DNA of 35,772 bases from Desulfuromonadaceae bacterium. Its GTDB lineage: Bacteria; Desulfobacterota; Desulfuromonadia; Geobacterales; Pseudopelobacteraceae. The number at the start of each line of letters is the position of its first letter. Position 1 is the stretch's first letter. The translations under genes and the position numbers were made by a program. The notes under the pieces are model-generated. The model was given only the letters and a program-made list of their open reading frames with translations, was not told the DNA's origin and did no database searches. The DNA is taken from contig JAQTXD010000032.1 of the NCBI GenBank assembly GCA_028688955.1, positions 1 to 35,772 of the forward strand, written 5' to 3'. Of the stretch, positions 8,696 through 18,109 are shown piece by piece.

Positions 8696-10933
8696 TCATG
8701 CACATTCGGAATAGCCGCAGACATGACAGACAGAACAGCCTCCCTCATGCTCTACAATTCCGCCGCATTCCGGGCATGCGCCGCGTTCATGCCGGGAGGT
8801 ATCGTTATCGATATCATATCCAATATCAATCAAATGATTTTGGATCGCCTTGGCTACAGCATCTGCACAGGAAAGCACCCGGTTGTCACCAAAACCTGAC
8901 GGACAGTGACAGGAAATGCCCTGAAGCTGTTTCACTACCTGACGGGCCTGAACGCCGCTGCGCCAGGCAAGAGACACCATGCGGCCAATTGCTTCGCTTT
9001 GGGAAGCCGCACATCCGCCTGCTTTACCCATTGTAGTGAAGAGTTCGAACAAGCCGTTTTTATCTTCGTTGATTGTAATATAGAGCGGGCCGCACCCGGT
9101 CTGCATCTGATGCGTACACCCTTTGAGCGCTTTCGGTCGCTCGCGTTTGACAGCTTTCTTGTCATCTTCAACAGGGGTTGCCGCGACAGCAGTCTGCTCT
9201 TCCTTTTTACCAGTGGAAAGTACCTGCTCGTCTCTTGACCCGTCTCGGTAGATGGTGACGCCCTTGCAGCCGGTTTCATACGCAAGCATATACACTTTCT
9301 CAACATCTTCAATACTGGCGGAATTCGAAAAATTAACTGTTTTTGAAACGGCATTATCAGTATAGAGCTGAAATGCGGATTGCATCTGGATGTGGTAGTC
9401 AGGAGTTATTTCGTGTGATGTTACAAATACATTGCGTATATCTGACGGGATTTCCTGGATATCCTGTACGGAACCATGCTCTGCAATCTTCTTCATAAGA
9501 TCTTCAGAATAGAATCCACGCTCCTTGGCGATTCTCTCGAATATCGGATTGACTTCAACCAATACATTCTTGTCCATGACTGTGCGAATGTAGGAAACGG
9601 CAAAAAGCGGTTCAACACCTGAAGATGCATTGGCAATTATTGATATGGTTCCCGTCGGTGCAATCGTCGTAACGGTAGCATTTCGCTGGGGAGGAGCACC
9701 TTTTTTGTCAAAAATAGACCCTTTGTAGTTGGGGAATGAACCTCTTTTTTTGCCAAGTTCCTGGGAAGCAAGGTGCCCTTCATCATTGATAAACTTCATA
9801 ATCTTTTTGCCGAGCTTTACGGCCTCATCGGAACAGTAGGGGATTCCCAGCAAAATGAGCATGTCAGCCCACCCCATAACACCCAGGCCGATTTTTCGGT
9901 TGGCATGGGTCATGTCATGAATCTGCTGCAGCGGATAGTTGTTGGCTTCAATAACGTTGTCAAGAAAGTGGACCGCGTTATGAATGGTATCTCGCAGTCT
10001 TTTCCAGTCCGCTGTGCCGTCCTTGATGAAATTACCGAGGTTGATGGAACCAAGGTTACAGGATTCATACGGCAGCAGCGGTTGCTCTCCACAGGGATTG
10101 GTAGACTCAATTTCGCCGATCAGAGGTGTCGGATTATCACGATTCAAACGGTCGAGAAATACAATCCCTGGCTCACCGTTCTCCCAGGCCTGCTTGACGA
10201 TGCGCTGAAAAACTTTGCGGGCGTTCTGGGTGCCGCATGTTTTTTTGTCACGGGGATTGATAAGGTCGTACTCTTCATCCCGCTCAACCGCCTGCATGAA
10301 CTTTTCGGTCAGACCGACTGATATGTTGAAATTATTGAGCTGCTTCTGGTCGGACTTGCACATGATGAAATCCATGACATTCGGGTGATCGACCCTCAGG
10401 ATCGCCATATTAGCGCCACGTCTGGTCCCACCCTGCTTTATGGTTTCCGTTGCCACGTCGAACACACGCATGAAGGAGAGCGGGCCACTCGATATACCGG
10501 TAGTTGTGCTGACAACATCGTTAGCCGGCCGCAGGCGGGAAAATGAAAATCCGGTGCCGCCCCCCGATTTATGGATCAGGGCCGTATATTTTACTGCATC
10601 AAAAATTTCTTCCATTGAATCGCCAACCGGCAGGACAAAGCAGGCGGAAAGCTGTCCCAGGGGACGTCCGGCATTCATCAGGGTCGGAGAGTTGGGGAGG
10701 AATTCAAAATTGGTCATCATGCGGTAAAACGTATCTGATAAACTTTTGAGATCCGCTTTTTTGTCAAACTTTTTATCCGGTGCTGCAATGGTATCCGCCA
10801 CGCGTCGAAACATGTCAGCGGGGGTTTCAAGTACCTTGCCGGATTCATCTCGGCGCAGATAACGTTTTTCAAGGACGGTGGCAGCGTTTTTAGTCAGCGC
10901 AGGAATAGTATCGGTAAGAGCATTTTTTTTCAT
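8696..10933 (-). CDS. nrdJ: Adenosylcobalamin-dependent (class II) ribonucleotide reductase
   Basis: This enzyme reduces ribonucleotides to deoxyribonucleotides using a radical generated from coenzyme B12, so it works with or without oxygen. The protein is 745 residues. Visible motifs are FLPNSPTLMNAG near the N-terminus, KSGGGTGFSFSRLRP, the active-site block NPCGEQPLLPYESCNLGS (Asn, Cys and Glu of the radical chemistry) and APTGTISIIANASSGVEP. The C-terminus carries a cysteine-rich tail CPECGG followed by CSVCHVCGYSEC, which probably re-reduces the active site or binds zinc. No N-terminal ATP-cone was recognised. AAGGAG (complement of 10941-10946) precedes the start. Transcription is probably controlled by NrdR through two boxes in the promoter. 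Confidence 0.95.
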   Translation of the reverse strand: MKKNALTDTIPALTKNAATVLEKRYLRRDESGKVLETPADMFRRVADTIAAPDKKFDKKADLKSLSDTFYRMMTNFEFLPNSPTLMNAGRPLGQLSACFVLPVGDSMEEIFDAVKYTALIHKSGGGTGFSFSRLRPANDVVSTTTGISSGPLSFMRVFDVATETIKQGGTRRGANMAILRVDHPNVMDFIMCKSDQKQLNNFNISVGLTEKFMQAVERDEEYDLINPRDKKTCGTQNARKVFQRIVKQAWENGEPGIVFLDRLNRDNPTPLIGEIESTNPCGEQPLLPYESCNLGSINLGNFIKDGTADWKRLRDTIHNAVHFLDNVIEANNYPLQQIHDMTHANRKIGLGVMGWADMLILLGIPYCSDEAVKLGKKIMKFINDEGHLASQELGKKRGSFPNYKGSIFDKKGAPPQRNATVTTIAPTGTISIIANASSGVEPLFAVSYIRTVMDKNVLVEVNPIFERIAKERGFYSEDLMKKIAEHGSVQDIQEIPSDIRNVFVTSHEITPDYHIQMQSAFQLYTDNAVSKTVNFSNSASIEDVEKVYMLAYETGCKGVTIYRDGSRDEQVLSTGKKEEQTAVAATPVEDDKKAVKRERPKALKGCTHQMQTGCGPLYITINEDKNGLFELFTTMGKAGGCAASQSEAIGRMVSLAWRSGVQARQVVKQLQGISCHCPSGFGDNRVLSCADAVAKAIQNHLIDIGYDIDNDTSRHERGACPECGGIVEHEGGCSVCHVCGYSECA

Positions 10934-11007
10934 ATTGGAACTCCTTGGCTTTCATGGATAACAGATGAATTTTGTAAATAAGGTGAGGTAGTTGTTTTTG
11001 ACGTACA

Positions 11008-11061
11008 CCACAATATTTTGTGGGCAGAGATGAATTAACCACAACATGTATATGGAGTCAA
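11008..11061 (-). promoter_or_regulatory. nrdJ promoter with paired NrdR boxes
   Basis: Box 1 (11008-11023) is the palindrome CCACAATATTTTGTGG. Read on the minus strand it matches 13 of 16 positions of the published NrdR consensus acaCwAtATaTwgtgt. Box 2 (11039-11054) matches about 9 of 16, mostly in one half-site. The two starts are 31 bases apart, three helical turns, as is usual for NrdR pairs. A -35 TTGACT (11056-11061) and -10 GTTAAT (11034-11039, 16-base spacer) place box 2 inside the promoter spacer and box 1 just past the start site, well placed for repression. Confidence 0.7.
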
Positions 11062-11225
11062 CAAATATATTTCATAAAATCATAACACATTGAAAGCACT
11101 TGGAAAGCTCGTGAGAACAGAATTACGGCATATAAATTTCTGTTTACTCATTAAAAAACAACATTGAATTTACAGTTTAGTTGAATCATGGTAATGCTTT
11201 TAAACTATTCGAGAGGTGATTACGG

Positions 11226-12299
11226 TTGAAAGCTCTTTGTGCAGTCTGCATCTTTTTTTGTTTGATATCTGTTGCATGTGCGGCTGAACAGGCCCCGATG
11301 GTATACGACCGGGCGGTGCTGACCGAGGACACAACCTGGCGCGGTTTTATACTTGTAAAAGATTTTGTGATTGTGGCTCCTCAGGCAACGCTGCGTATCA
11401 GTCCCGGCACGATGGTGCGCTTTGTCGCCTCTTCCCGGCAACTTCCGAATCTGGTTGTTCAGGGGCGGATCCATGCCGCCGGGACGTCTGAACAGCCGAT
11501 CGTGCTCCGTTCTGACACATCCCGGTCAACGGGCGGTTCATGGGGGGGGGTTGTCCTCCTCTCAACTGAAAAACGCAATCTGCTCGAACACTGTCGAATT
11601 GAAAACCCTGAAACCGGAATTGACGTCCGTTTTTCAACCATCACCATGAAATCAGTTTTTATCAGCACGGCGCAGACCGCCCTGCTGTCACATGATGGAG
11701 TGATTCAACTGACCGGCGGTACAATTTCAGATTCAGGAACCGGAATAGAGCTGTACAACAGTGAATTTGACGGCAGGGACACGACAATTTCCTCCTGTGC
11801 CAGGGGGTGCGTTGCCAGCAAATCCGCCCTTGTCTTATCGTCGGTAACCATTTCCGGCAATCAGCAAAGCGGGCTTGAAAGTGAAGAATGCCGGCTCAAA
11901 ATTACCGGAGGAAATTTTTCAGAAAATACCCGTGGTGCCCGGATCAGAGGTGGAGAAGGGCAGGTATTTATGACTCGATTTCAAAAAAACAGGGAGACCG
12001 CTCTGCATATATCCGGGAGTCGCATCAAAATTCAGCGCTGCTTGTTCTCAGATAACAGTCAGGATGCGCTGCGTACAGAAGACGGCCGATCACTTCTCAC
12101 AGACAATGCGTTCAGTTCCAACGGCGGTTTTAATGTTTTCAACGCCGGCCGCGAGGTTGTCAGTGCCCGTCAAAACTGGTGGGGAACGACAGATCCTTCA
12201 CGTATCAGCAAAGGAATTTCAGATGCTGCACTTGATGCAAAATCCGGTACCGTTCAAGTATTTCCCTGGTTGAACGAGAAACCGCAGTTGGTGCCGTAA
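11226..12299 (+). CDS. Secreted right-handed parallel beta-helix protein
   Basis: A 357-residue exported protein. The TTG start is preceded by GAGAGGTGA. Residues 1 to about 20 form a signal peptide (basic start, hydrophobic core CIFFCLISV, then ACAAE); SVAC is a poor lipobox, so lipidation is possible but unlikely. The rest consists of short repeating strands with regularly spaced T/S-x-S/N-G and I-x-N/D patterns, including GGSWGGVV, GTGIELYNS, ARIRGGEGQVF and a final NWWGTTDPS. This pattern is typical of pectin-lyase-fold periplasmic copper-binding or carbohydrate-active-like proteins. No catalytic residues were recognised and the function is unknown. A run of nine G (11542-11550) lies in the coding sequence. 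The cysteine desulfurase-like gene starts 15 bases downstream. Confidence 0.8.
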   Translation: MKALCAVCIFFCLISVACAAEQAPMVYDRAVLTEDTTWRGFILVKDFVIVAPQATLRISPGTMVRFVASSRQLPNLVVQGRIHAAGTSEQPIVLRSDTSRSTGGSWGGVVLLSTEKRNLLEHCRIENPETGIDVRFSTITMKSVFISTAQTALLSHDGVIQLTGGTISDSGTGIELYNSEFDGRDTTISSCARGCVASKSALVLSSVTISGNQQSGLESEECRLKITGGNFSENTRGARIRGGEGQVFMTRFQKNRETALHISGSRIKIQRCLFSDNSQDALRTEDGRSLLTDNAFSSNGGFNVFNAGREVVSARQNWWGTTDPSRISKGISDAALDAKSGTVQVFPWLNEKPQLVP

Positions 12300-12314
12300 G
12301 GGAGTCACAGTCAG

Positions 12315-13466
12315 ATGTATCTCGATAATGCCGCAACATCATATCCGAAACCTGAAGCAGTTTATGAAGCTGTTCTCCGTACCATGCGGGATGTTGGCGC
12401 GTCTCCCGGACGTGGCGGATATCGTCAGTCTCTTGAGTCCGGTCGAATACTTTTTAATGCCCGGGAGACGATTGCCGATTTTTTTTCAATTTCTGATTCG
12501 TCACGAATCATCTTCACGCAGAATGCAACTGGAGCACTCAATCTGGCGCTGCAAGGCACGTTGTCGGCCGGAGATCATGTTATTACAACAACCATGGAAC
12601 ATAATTCTCTGCTGAGACCGCTGTATGCCCTCAGAAACAAGGGCGTTGAGCTGACAATTGTGGCGGCCGGCCGCGACGGTGTGGTTACTGTCGAGAGCAT
12701 TCGTCGTGCCGTGCAGGTTAATACTCGCATGATTGCTGCAAGCCACGTCTCGAATGTCTGCGGAGCTGTTCAGCCGATACAACGGATTTCAGACATCTGC
12801 CGTGAGACCGGAGCACTTTTTCTGGTCGATGCTGCGCAGTCAGCCGGTTATCTGCCGATTGAGGCTGAACGACTGGCTATTGATCTGTTGGCAGTACCTG
12901 GACATAAAGGGCTCCTGGGACCAAGCGGGACCGGTTTCCTCTATGTCGCCCCTCGCGTGCTGCTCAAGCCGGTTATTCAGGGTGGAACCGGCACCCATTC
13001 AACTGCTGAAGAACAGCCGCTCATTGTGCCTGATGGTTTTGAGGCCGGTACCCACAACCTCCCGGGTCTTGCCGGATTAACCGCGGGCGTTGAGTTCATC
13101 CGTGAACGGGGACTTTTGGAACTTCATCGCTATGAACAAGGGCTTCTTGGTCAAGCGGAGCATGCACTGAAAAATATTTCCGGCGTGACGGTATACGGCC
13201 CGGAAATTCCGTCAGAGCGCTGTTCGGTTCTTTCATTTACTGCTGACGGTATTGATACCGCGCTGCTGGCCGTTGAACTTGATCATGTCTTTGACATAGC
13301 TGTTCGGGCAGGACTGCACTGTGCTCCCCGTGCTCACCAGACATTGGGAACCTACCCTGGGGGGACGCTCCGGGTGAGCCCCGGATGCTTTACGACAAGC
13401 GAAGAGATTGATTTCTTTACTGATGCCGTTGTACAATCCGTCCGAAAAATCAGAACATCAGTATGA
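12315..13466 (+). CDS. Cysteine desulfurase family (class V aminotransferase fold)
   Basis: A PLP enzyme of 383 residues related to NifS/SufS/IscS, which take sulfur from cysteine for Fe-S clusters and thiolated molecules. The opening MYLDNAATSYPKPEAVY is characteristic of a cysteine desulfurase subfamily. The PLP lysine is Lys198 in VPGHKGLLGPSGTG, and a likely catalytic cysteine is Cys336 in RAGLHCAPRAH. The C-terminal GGTLRVSPGCFTTSEEID is also typical. No iscU, iscA, suf or thiI gene is adjacent. It overlaps the frame opening of the next gene by four bases (ATGA at 13463), but the likely start of that gene is further down. The physiological sulfur acceptor cannot be told from sequence. 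Confidence 0.85.
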   Translation: MYLDNAATSYPKPEAVYEAVLRTMRDVGASPGRGGYRQSLESGRILFNARETIADFFSISDSSRIIFTQNATGALNLALQGTLSAGDHVITTTMEHNSLLRPLYALRNKGVELTIVAAGRDGVVTVESIRRAVQVNTRMIAASHVSNVCGAVQPIQRISDICRETGALFLVDAAQSAGYLPIEAERLAIDLLAVPGHKGLLGPSGTGFLYVAPRVLLKPVIQGGTGTHSTAEEQPLIVPDGFEAGTHNLPGLAGLTAGVEFIRERGLLELHRYEQGLLGQAEHALKNISGVTVYGPEIPSERCSVLSFTADGIDTALLAVELDHVFDIAVRAGLHCAPRAHQTLGTYPGGTLRVSPGCFTTSEEIDFFTDAVVQSVRKIRTSV

Positions 13467-13525
13467 GTACCCGCCGCAGATTTCTCGGCATTGCGCCATC
13501 ACTCTATTCATCCGGAAGGGGACCC

Positions 13526-14842
13526 ATGAAGAACTTTATTCTTGATACCAACGTACTGCTGCACGATCCCCAGTCACTGTTCAAGTTTGAGGACAACAAT
13601 ATTATTATCCCGATAACCGTCATTGAAGAGGTTGACCGTTTCAAAAAGGATATGAACGAAACCGGCAGAAACGCCCGCATGGTGTCTCGGATTCTTGATT
13701 CTATGCGTGAAAAGGGGTCGCTTGCGGGAGGAGTAACAATGCCCGGTGGCGGGACGCTGCGGGTCGAAATGTTTGCTGAAAAATACTTTAAAAACCTGCC
13801 GGTCGATTTGCGGGTAGATAATGGTGATAACCGAATAATAGCCGTTGCTCAGGATGTGCGTGATCGATTTCCCGACTCCTTGACCATTTTTGTTACGAAA
13901 GATTCCAACCTGCGTATCAAGGCTGATGCGATTGGACTGATAGCGGAAGACTACGAATCAGATAAAGTCGACATTCAGGACCTTTACTCCGGGACCCGCA
14001 CCATTGAGGTGTCTCCAGAAGCGGTTGACCGCTTTTACGGCCAGGGGTGGCTGGAATCCCCGGCTGATTTGGCACCCAACGAGTTCATAACGATTGTCGA
14101 CAGTGCAAATTCGAATCACTCGGCCATCTGTCGCAATGATCCGGCCAACTCCCGTATAGTTGCCGTTCACAAGGTGCCAAAGGAGGGGATCTGGAGCCTC
14201 TTTCCGCGCAACAGGGAACAATCCTTTGCCCTTGATGTCCTCATGGACGACAGTATCAAGCTGGTGACGCTGGTAGGCAAAGCAGGTACCGGCAAAACCC
14301 TGCTTGCAATTGCTGCCGGTCTTCATAAGACCGCCGAGGAAAATGTCTATAATCGCCTGCTCGTTTCGCGCCCGGTCTTTCCCATGGGGAAGGACCTTGG
14401 CTTTCTCCCCGGTGACATAGAAGAAAAGCTGACCCCGTGGATGCAGCCCATTTTTGACAACGTTGAACTGCTGATTTCAGGGCATGAATCTGAGAAGCGT
14501 CACAGCAAAGGGTACAAGGAGTTGATGGCAATGGGACTCCTCGATATTGAACCGTTGACCTACATTCGCGGCCGTTCCATTCCGAATCAGTACCTGATCG
14601 TCGATGAAGCCCAGAACCTGACGCCTCATGAAATTAAAACAATTGTCACCCGTGTTGGCGAAGGGACGAAGATTGTCCTGACCGGCGACCCGTACCAGAT
14701 TGATAATCCCTATGTCGATTCATCCAGTAACGGCCTGACCTACCTTGTGGAAAAATTCAAGGGGCAGCGTATCGCCGCTCACGTGACCCTGACCAAAGGT
14801 GAACGATCTGAACTGGCCGAGTTGGCTGCAAATCTGCTGTAA
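13526..14842 (+). CDS. PIN-domain PhoH-like ATPase (YlaK type)
   Basis: A two-domain protein of 438 residues. The N-terminal PIN nuclease domain (about 1-140) shows the acidic residues of FILDTNVLLHDP, the EEVDRFK stretch and VTKDSNLRIKA. The C-terminal PhoH ATPase domain (about 215-438) has Walker A GKAGTGKTLLA from residue 251, Walker B YLIVDEAQNL and a sensor-like LTGDPYQID. PIN-PhoH proteins are proposed RNA helicase/nucleases, but their cellular targets are poorly known. The frame opens at 13463, overlapping the previous gene. Start ATG 13526 is preferred because GGAAGGGG precedes it and the PIN fold begins directly after. It lies 27 bases upstream of tsaD. Confidence 0.88.
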   Translation: MKNFILDTNVLLHDPQSLFKFEDNNIIIPITVIEEVDRFKKDMNETGRNARMVSRILDSMREKGSLAGGVTMPGGGTLRVEMFAEKYFKNLPVDLRVDNGDNRIIAVAQDVRDRFPDSLTIFVTKDSNLRIKADAIGLIAEDYESDKVDIQDLYSGTRTIEVSPEAVDRFYGQGWLESPADLAPNEFITIVDSANSNHSAICRNDPANSRIVAVHKVPKEGIWSLFPRNREQSFALDVLMDDSIKLVTLVGKAGTGKTLLAIAAGLHKTAEENVYNRLLVSRPVFPMGKDLGFLPGDIEEKLTPWMQPIFDNVELLISGHESEKRHSKGYKELMAMGLLDIEPLTYIRGRSIPNQYLIVDEAQNLTPHEIKTIVTRVGEGTKIVLTGDPYQIDNPYVDSSSNGLTYLVEKFKGQRIAAHVTLTKGERSELAELAANLL

Positions 14843-14869
14843 AAAATAACTTCAGGGTTTCGTGATTGA

Positions 14870-15892
14870 ATGATCGTACTTGCAATTGAATCATCCTGTG
14901 ATGAAACGGCCGCCGCAGTTGTGCGTGACGGCCGTTTTGTTCTTTCTTCCGTTGTTTCCTCCCAGATTGACATCCACGCGGCGTATGGCGGTGTCGTTCC
15001 GGAAATTGCCTCACGTGCTCATCTGCAATCGATAGCGCCGGTAGTCACGCAGGCGCTCCAGGAAGCGGGTCTTGGCATGGCCGCACTTGAAGGGGTTGCT
15101 GTCACCCGTGGTCCCGGATTGTCCGGCGCACTGCTGGTCGGTTTTTCAGCCGCCAAGGCAATTGCCGTCGCGCTTACCATTCCCTTTGTCGGTGTGCATC
15201 ACATAGAAGGGCATCTGTTTGCGCCTTTTCTGGAACAACCGGTGGCGTTCCCGTTTCTGGCACTGGTCGTTTCCGGAGGCCATACCCACCTGTATCACGT
15301 GGAAGGTTTCGGACACTACACGACATTGGGTCGCACTATCGACGATGCTGCCGGTGAGGCCTATGATAAATGTGCAAAAATCATGGGGATGCCCTATCCG
15401 GGCGGCGCGTTGATTGACAGGATGGCCCGGAACGGCAATCCTGGCGCACTCAGGTTGCCGAGACCGATGCTTCGTGACGGATCACTCAACTTCAGTTTCA
15501 GCGGCCTGAAAACGGCGGTGCTGCAGCAGACCTTGAAAACGGCTGTCACACTGCCGAGTCAGGCGGCCGATGATCTCTGCGCGTCATTCCAGGAGGCGGT
15601 CTGTCATGTTCTGGCGGCTAAGACCGAGGCCGCCATCCGGCAGACCGGCGCTACACGTCTGGTGGTTGCAGGGGGGGTCGCCTGCAACAGCGGCCTGCGC
15701 CGGCGTATGATATCACTGTGCCAACATCTGGGCGTTGAGCTCTCTATTCCGCATCCATCGCTCTGTGGCGATAATGCCGCCATGCTGGCAGTTCCCGGTG
15801 ATTATTATTTGTCTCACGGTCATAGATCGCCACTGTCTCTGGATGTCACTGCAACCTGGGACATGGACCGTATAAAGGAATCATTGTCATGA
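14870..15892 (+). CDS. tsaD: tRNA N6-adenosine threonylcarbamoyltransferase TsaD
   Basis: This enzyme transfers the threonylcarbamoyl group from threonylcarbamoyl-AMP to A37 of ANN-decoding tRNAs, forming t6A, together with TsaB and TsaE. At 340 residues it has the usual length. The family opening AIESSCDETAAAVV is present. The metal-binding histidines lie in HHIEGHLFAPF, VSGGHTHL and the RTIDDAAGEAYDK block follow, and the C-terminal GDNAAM carries the metal-binding aspartate. Its stop overlaps the rsmA start (ATGA at 15889-15892), indicating translational coupling. A TsaC/YciO-family gene, possibly supplying the intermediate, lies three genes downstream. Confidence 0.95.
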   Translation: MIVLAIESSCDETAAAVVRDGRFVLSSVVSSQIDIHAAYGGVVPEIASRAHLQSIAPVVTQALQEAGLGMAALEGVAVTRGPGLSGALLVGFSAAKAIAVALTIPFVGVHHIEGHLFAPFLEQPVAFPFLALVVSGGHTHLYHVEGFGHYTTLGRTIDDAAGEAYDKCAKIMGMPYPGGALIDRMARNGNPGALRLPRPMLRDGSLNFSFSGLKTAVLQQTLKTAVTLPSQAADDLCASFQEAVCHVLAAKTEAAIRQTGATRLVVAGGVACNSGLRRRMISLCQHLGVELSIPHPSLCGDNAAMLAVPGDYYLSHGHRSPLSLDVTATWDMDRIKESLS

Positions 15893-16719
15893 GCGCTATC
15901 CGACGACCGTTAAAATCATTGGGGCAAAACTTTCTTGTTGATGGCAATATCATCGACAGGATCATTGAAACTGCCGCGATTCAGCCGGATCAATCCGTAC
16001 TGGAGATCGGCCCGGGTCGTGGTGCGCTGACAACCCGGCTCGCCGAACAGGCCGGTCAATTGGTGCTCATTGAATTCGATCACGCACTGGCGTCCTGGCA
16101 CCGGGATCAGCATCTGAGTAACAGCAGTGTTACGGTTGTGGATGCGGATGTGTTGAAGGTCGACCTGGAAGTGCTTCTGCCGGATGTCGCGCAAAAATGG
16201 AATGTGGTTGCCAATCTTCCCTATAATATTTCGACGGAAGTGCTGTTCCGCCTGTACGGTGTGCATACCAGACTGGCGCGTATGACGCTGATGCTGCAAA
16301 AAGAGGTTGGTGACCGGCTGGTTGCGCCACCGGATTGTTCCGCCTATGGCGTCACCACCGTGCTTCTCGGCTTGTGGTTTGACATCAGTCGGGCGTTTAT
16401 TGTGCATCCCGGTTCTTTTCATCCAAGTCCGAAAGTAGATTCTGTTGTCCTCAATTTTATCCCACGTTCAGAGGCACGGGCTGATGTCGGCGATGAGGAG
16501 ATTTTCAGGGCGGTGGTGAAAAGTGCATTTTCCATGCGTCGCAAGACACTGTACAATTGCCTGAAATCTGCTGAATTCGCCAAACAGGTGGATTGCCGTG
16601 AACTGCTTGAAGCGTGCGCAATTGACGGTCGCAGGAGAGGAGAAACTCTGTCTCTGGAAGAGTTTGCGCTGCTGTCTCGATGGGTGACGGATGCTGTGCG
16701 GGCCGGATCAAATGGCTGA
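15889..16719 (+). CDS. rsmA: 16S rRNA dimethyladenosine transferase RsmA (KsgA)
   Basis: An S-adenosylmethionine-dependent methyltransferase that dimethylates the two adjacent adenosines in the 3'-terminal loop of 16S rRNA, a late quality-control step in 30S assembly. The protein is 276 residues. Motifs are the KSLGQNFL opening, SAM motif I VLEIGPGRGALT, catalytic motif IV NLPYNIS, and the C-terminal region with SAFSMRRKTLYNCLK. It overlaps tsaD by four bases upstream and rmuC by eight bases downstream, so the three are almost certainly co-transcribed. Confidence 0.95.
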   Translation: MSAIRRPLKSLGQNFLVDGNIIDRIIETAAIQPDQSVLEIGPGRGALTTRLAEQAGQLVLIEFDHALASWHRDQHLSNSSVTVVDADVLKVDLEVLLPDVAQKWNVVANLPYNISTEVLFRLYGVHTRLARMTLMLQKEVGDRLVAPPDCSAYGVTTVLLGLWFDISRAFIVHPGSFHPSPKVDSVVLNFIPRSEARADVGDEEIFRAVVKSAFSMRRKTLYNCLKSAEFAKQVDCRELLEACAIDGRRRGETLSLEEFALLSRWVTDAVRAGSNG

Positions 16720-18109
16720 TGTGACAGGATACAGCGTCGTTCTGCTCCTTCTGGCCTGCCTGGGGTTCCTGTTCCTTCTGTTTATGAAAGGGAGACGAGA
16801 AACCGCTGAGGCTATTGGTCTGAAGAATAAAATCGACTCAATCGAAAATCTTCTGGAACGTCACGAACGGGTTCTGCGCGAGGAAATCGGACGGAGTCGA
16901 GAAGAGTCTCATGCCGGTTCCCGGCGCACACGGGAAGAAATATCCGGCAGCGTTACCCTGCTGGGTGATTCCGTGTCGAAGCGGATGAGCGAAATTGCCG
17001 GTCTGCAGAAGAACCAGCTGGAACTGTTCGCGGCCCAGTTGAAGGAACTTACGGCAAGCAATGAAGGGCGTCTTGATACGTTGCGGGAGAGTGTTGACGC
17101 CCGTTTACGGTTGATCCAGGAGGATAATGCCCGCAAGCTGGAGCAGATGCGGGCGACGGTTGACGAAAAGCTCCATGATACACTTGAAAAGCGCCTGAGT
17201 GAATCGTTCAAACTCGTCAGCGAACGCCTTGAACTCGTGCAGCGCGGCCTGGGTGAGATGCAGACACTTGCAAATGGCGTCGGAGACCTGAAAAAAGTGC
17301 TGACAAACGTCAAGACTCGTGGAACGTTCGGTGAAATACAGCTGGGGAGTTTGTTGGAACAGATTCTGGCCCCCGGCCAGTATGAATCTAATGTTGAAAC
17401 CAGAGGAGGAAGTGGTCAGCGGGTTGAATTCGCTTTAAAACTGCCGGGGCGCGACGGCACCTCCGACGGTATGGTCTGGCTTCCCCTTGATGCAAAATTT
17501 CCCCAGGAGGATTACCTGCGCTTGGTGGATGCTCTGGAAATTGCCGACGTGCCTGCCGCCGTTGAAGCGCGGAAACAGCTTGACCGCTCGGTGCGGGAAA
17601 TGGCGAAAACCATCCGTGACAAATATCTGGATCCACCACACACAACAGACTTTGGTGTCATGTTTCTGCCGACCGAGGGACTGTATGCAGAGGTACTCCG
17701 TATGCCGGGGCTTTTTGAAGCGCTGCAGCGTGAGTATAAGGTCATGATAGCCGGGCCGACAACATTAGCCGCATTGCTGAACAGCCTGCAGATGGGGTTC
17801 AGGACGCTTGCCATTGAAAAGCGTTCAGCCGAGGTCTGGACTCTGCTGGGGGCGGTGCGGACGGAATTCTCTAAATTCGGGATCATTCTCGATAAAACAC
17901 GTAAAAAACTTGTGGAAGCGGGGAATCATATCGATCAGGCCGCTACCCGCACCAGGGTTATTGAACGGAAACTCCGCGATGTGCAGGACATGCCCCATGA
18001 AGGTGCGGATACCGACCCTGATGATGTGTTTGAGCTGGAAGAAATGTCTGATATATGTGATGAGTCCGTAGTAAACAGTCATACCCGGAGGACGCTCCAT
18101 GATACTTGA
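16712..18109 (+). CDS. rmuC: RmuC-family DNA recombination protein
   Basis: RmuC limits inversion rearrangements at short inverted repeats in E. coli and is predicted to be a nuclease-related protein. The protein here is 465 residues from ATG 16712 (the frame opens at 16691, inside rsmA). An N-terminal membrane segment (about residues 6-23) is followed by a long charged coiled-coil (about 25-190, rich in Glu, Arg and Leu heptads) and then the globular RmuC domain, with VKTRGTFGEIQL, LPLDAKFPQEDYLRL and MFLPTEGLYAEVL. The membrane anchor plus coil plus nuclease-like arrangement is normal for the family. It overlaps the next gene by 11 bases. Confidence 0.92.
   Translation: MADVTGYSVVLLLLACLGFLFLLFMKGRRETAEAIGLKNKIDSIENLLERHERVLREEIGRSREESHAGSRRTREEISGSVTLLGDSVSKRMSEIAGLQKNQLELFAAQLKELTASNEGRLDTLRESVDARLRLIQEDNARKLEQMRATVDEKLHDTLEKRLSESFKLVSERLELVQRGLGEMQTLANGVGDLKKVLTNVKTRGTFGEIQLGSLLEQILAPGQYESNVETRGGSGQRVEFALKLPGRDGTSDGMVWLPLDAKFPQEDYLRLVDALEIADVPAAVEARKQLDRSVREMAKTIRDKYLDPPHTTDFGVMFLPTEGLYAEVLRMPGLFEALQREYKVMIAGPTTLAALLNSLQMGFRTLAIEKRSAEVWTLLGAVRTEFSKFGIILDKTRKKLVEAGNHIDQAATRTRVIERKLRDVQDMPHEGADTDPDDVFELEEMSDICDESVVNSHTRRTLHDT

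Noticed and set aside
9773-10321. Open frame of 182 codons on the plus strand inside nrdJ
   Set aside because: It is wholly antisense to a clearly conserved enzyme gene. The translation shows no recognisable domain and there is no good ribosome site.
10934-11007. Cobalamin riboswitch in the nrdJ leader
   Set aside because: The leader is only about 90 bases and lacks a recognisable B12-box. NrdR boxes explain the conserved-looking sequence better.
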